The position numbers and the translations under genes are program-made. From Aplidium turbinatum (taxonomy: Eukaryota; Chordata; Ascidiacea; Aplousobranchia; Polyclinidae): a stretch of DNA of 64,000 nt. The DNA is taken from the NCBI GenBank assembly GCA_918807975.1, contig OU964935.1, forward strand, positions 7,527,823-7,591,822. Reading direction: 5' to 3'. Positions 62,666-64,000 of the stretch are shown one piece after another. The notes beneath the pieces are model-generated. The model was given only the letters and a program-made list of their open reading frames with translations, ran no database searches and had not been told where the DNA came from. Within the stretch, counting starts at the first letter, position 1. Each line of letters begins with the position of its first letter.

Positions 62666-62746
62666 ATAAGTATGCGAAACTACCAGGAATAACCTACGGT
62701 ATCAAGGCTTTGTCAGTCCGAGGATAAAGATTCAAAGCAAACCAAA

Positions 62747-63101
62747 TACGGGTGTAAATCTTACAGGTATAAACTAGTGTAAAAAATGCTGTCTTTGTCA
62801 GTTGGAATAACCTTTATGCCACTTTACCTGTTGCCGTGATATTGTTATCGTTTCTAGGGTGGTCAGCCGGTTAAGCACGCTATGCATGTCCCTTTGTAGT
62901 TGCAGAAGTGCAACTGCGATTCTTTCTTGCACCTGTGCAAAAGTATAAACACCATGTTTTATTGGCTTCAGTCGCTCAGGCAGAGTTTTGGAAGTTTAAA
63001 TATTGACCAAGGGATAACTTGTGTGCACGAACACGCCATGTTTGTTTTGACCAAGAGCAAACGTTTCGCACTGCGAAGCACATCTCTCGAATGATTTACA
63101 C
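62747..63101. other. Short spacer, no gene seen
   Basis: Roughly 350 bp between the split SINE and the terminal hAT element. A weak tRNA-like A-box (TGGTCAGCCGGTTAAGCAC, 62861-62879) lacks a credible B-box at the right distance. Confidence 0.5.
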
Positions 63102-64000
63102 CAGTGGTTCCCAACTCGTTTTTAAGGCGACCCATTTTTAAAAAAAATTCACTTCCGTAAAATCTTGCGACCCAAGCAAATTGTCGTAATATTTTAAAAG
63201 CCATACAAGATTGTGTTGCAAACAAACAGCACTACAAAAGCAGTAACTTTTTCCCAAAATAATATGTTTATCAAATCACTAATGAGCTAGCTGTGCTGGC
63301 TTGCTGTCAGTGAGTTTTTGAAATCGAGGCGTTATTTTGCTTAGGCATAGCCGCATGTCGGCTTTAACTTCCAGCCGGTTTCGCTGTTCAGTTTTCAATA
63401 CACACATGGCGCTAAATCCAATCTTACAAAGCCAAGTTGTTGCAAATGGAATCTGATTTTGAATCCCTAATTGTGAAACTGTGGGATACACTTTGTACAT
63501 GGAAGCCCAAAAGGGGATGTTTGCAGAATCTTTGGGGTATTTGTCTTTGAAGGACGCAAAAGAAATACGGTTTGCTACTTCTGTCGTTATGTCCATAAAC
63601 TGTTCTGCAACATGGATGGAAAGTTGAGGCAGATCTTTTCCAACAAATGGATCAATTATCCAATCACTTTGATTATTAAGTGTTAGAAATTCTCCATATA
63701 GTAGTGCACAAACTTTTTGGCAAACTGTTCCAGGTGTCTAATTATCGTTTGCTTAATATCAACTTCATTGCCACAGATATATTGGGTTAGCTGAGGAAAT
63801 ATATCGTACTCATCTCTGGTGACATAACTGTGCCAGAATATGAGTTTTTTGTGGTAAGCAGAAACTTTTGCGTCGCAATCAATCACCGTAAAACCATTGC
63901 CTTGCATAGATAAATTTAGAGAATTCAGAGAGTCAAATATATCGGCAAGGTAAGCAACTTTTGCCTTGAAATCTTCTTGCAAAAACTTCTCGGCTAATCT
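63102..64000 (-). mobile_element. hAT transposon, 3' end, continues beyond the window
   Basis: Starts CAGTGGTTCCCAACTCG, a typical hAT terminus, followed by GCGACCC blocks. The minus strand encodes the C-terminal half of a ZBED5-like hAT transposase up to the window edge. The other end and the target duplication lie outside. Confidence 0.85.
63279..64000 (-). pseudogene. hAT transposase (ZBED5-like), C-terminal part
   Basis: One piece (63683 to the window edge) reads VAYLADIFDSLNSLNLSMQG and AKVSAYHKKLIFW, the helical insertion region of ZBED5/SCAND3-like hAT transposases. The next (to 63279) includes DWIIDPFVG, YPTVSQLGIQNQIPFATTWL, CKIGFSAMCVLKTEQRNRL and MRLCLSKITPRFQKL, the classic hAT C-terminal dimerisation domain. 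A single-base frame change near 63690 separates them; otherwise it is well preserved. The TAA at 63279 ends the protein. The N-terminal BED finger and first catalytic residues would lie beyond 64000. Confidence 0.88.

Larger units (their letters stand above)
60089..62746 (+). repeat. tRNA-derived SINE split by a transposon
   Basis: The 5' part (60089-60256) starts at the B-box GGTTCGACTCTCGGGGTG and follows the SINE body to CCTCTATAAGTAT. The 3' part (62666-62746) resumes with ATAAGTATGCGAAACTACCA and ends GATAAAGATTCAAAGCAAAC. The 8-bp overlap ATAAGTAT is the target duplication of the element at 60257-62665. Intact SINE copies supply the empty-site reference. Confidence 0.88.

Noticed and set aside
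1-64000. CRISPR arrays, bacterial operons, rRNA genes
   Set aside because: No regularly spaced direct repeats with unique spacers, no ribosome-binding-site-led gene strings and no rRNA sequence were seen; the window is eukaryotic.

Overview
This is eukaryotic, metazoan nuclear DNA: AT-rich, with intron-split genes, GT-AG splice sites and many decayed DNA transposons. A marine invertebrate such as an ascidian would fit, but nothing in the window proves the lineage. Two complete host genes can be assembled exon by exon. MPDU1 (dolichol-phosphate-mannose utilisation) has seven exons on the minus strand between 14612 and 25883 and encodes 234 residues. KATNB1 (katanin p80) has twenty exons on the plus strand between 47327 and 58740 and encodes 747 residues. 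Both reconstructions keep phase across every junction and end at natural stops.

A third uninterrupted gene lies at 33345-35726 on the minus strand. Its three exons encode 616 residues: a PHD finger, a FLYWCH-type zinc finger and a Mutator-like (MULE) transposase domain with a visible D-D-E set. I see no terminal inverted repeats or target duplication around it, so it is either a young element whose ends I missed or a domesticated transposase.

The rest is mostly transposon debris. 1-4.8 kb holds nested hAT-type elements. 4.8-14.6 kb has no gene I recognise. The 7.1-kb fifth intron of MPDU1 carries a hAT-type element (16584-17725). 27-33 kb contains tRNA-derived SINE copies, hAT miniatures and minisatellite-like patches. 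36141-38707 is a long-inverted-repeat element. 42819-46999 is a four-level nest of insertions with a direct repeat identifiable at every level; its outer edge is 327 bp from the KATNB1 start codon. 60257-62665 is a second intact-ended element of the type found inside that nest, and it split a SINE. The window ends inside a hAT transposon (63102 onward).

The most interesting points are the three elements with TAGGG...CCCTA ends and inverted repeats of 300-400 bp, two of which encode related transposase-like proteins; the PHD-FLYWCH-MULE gene; the four-level nest; and a 219-bp-armed palindrome in a KATNB1 intron. No retrovirus-like, Polinton-like or toxin sequence was recognised.
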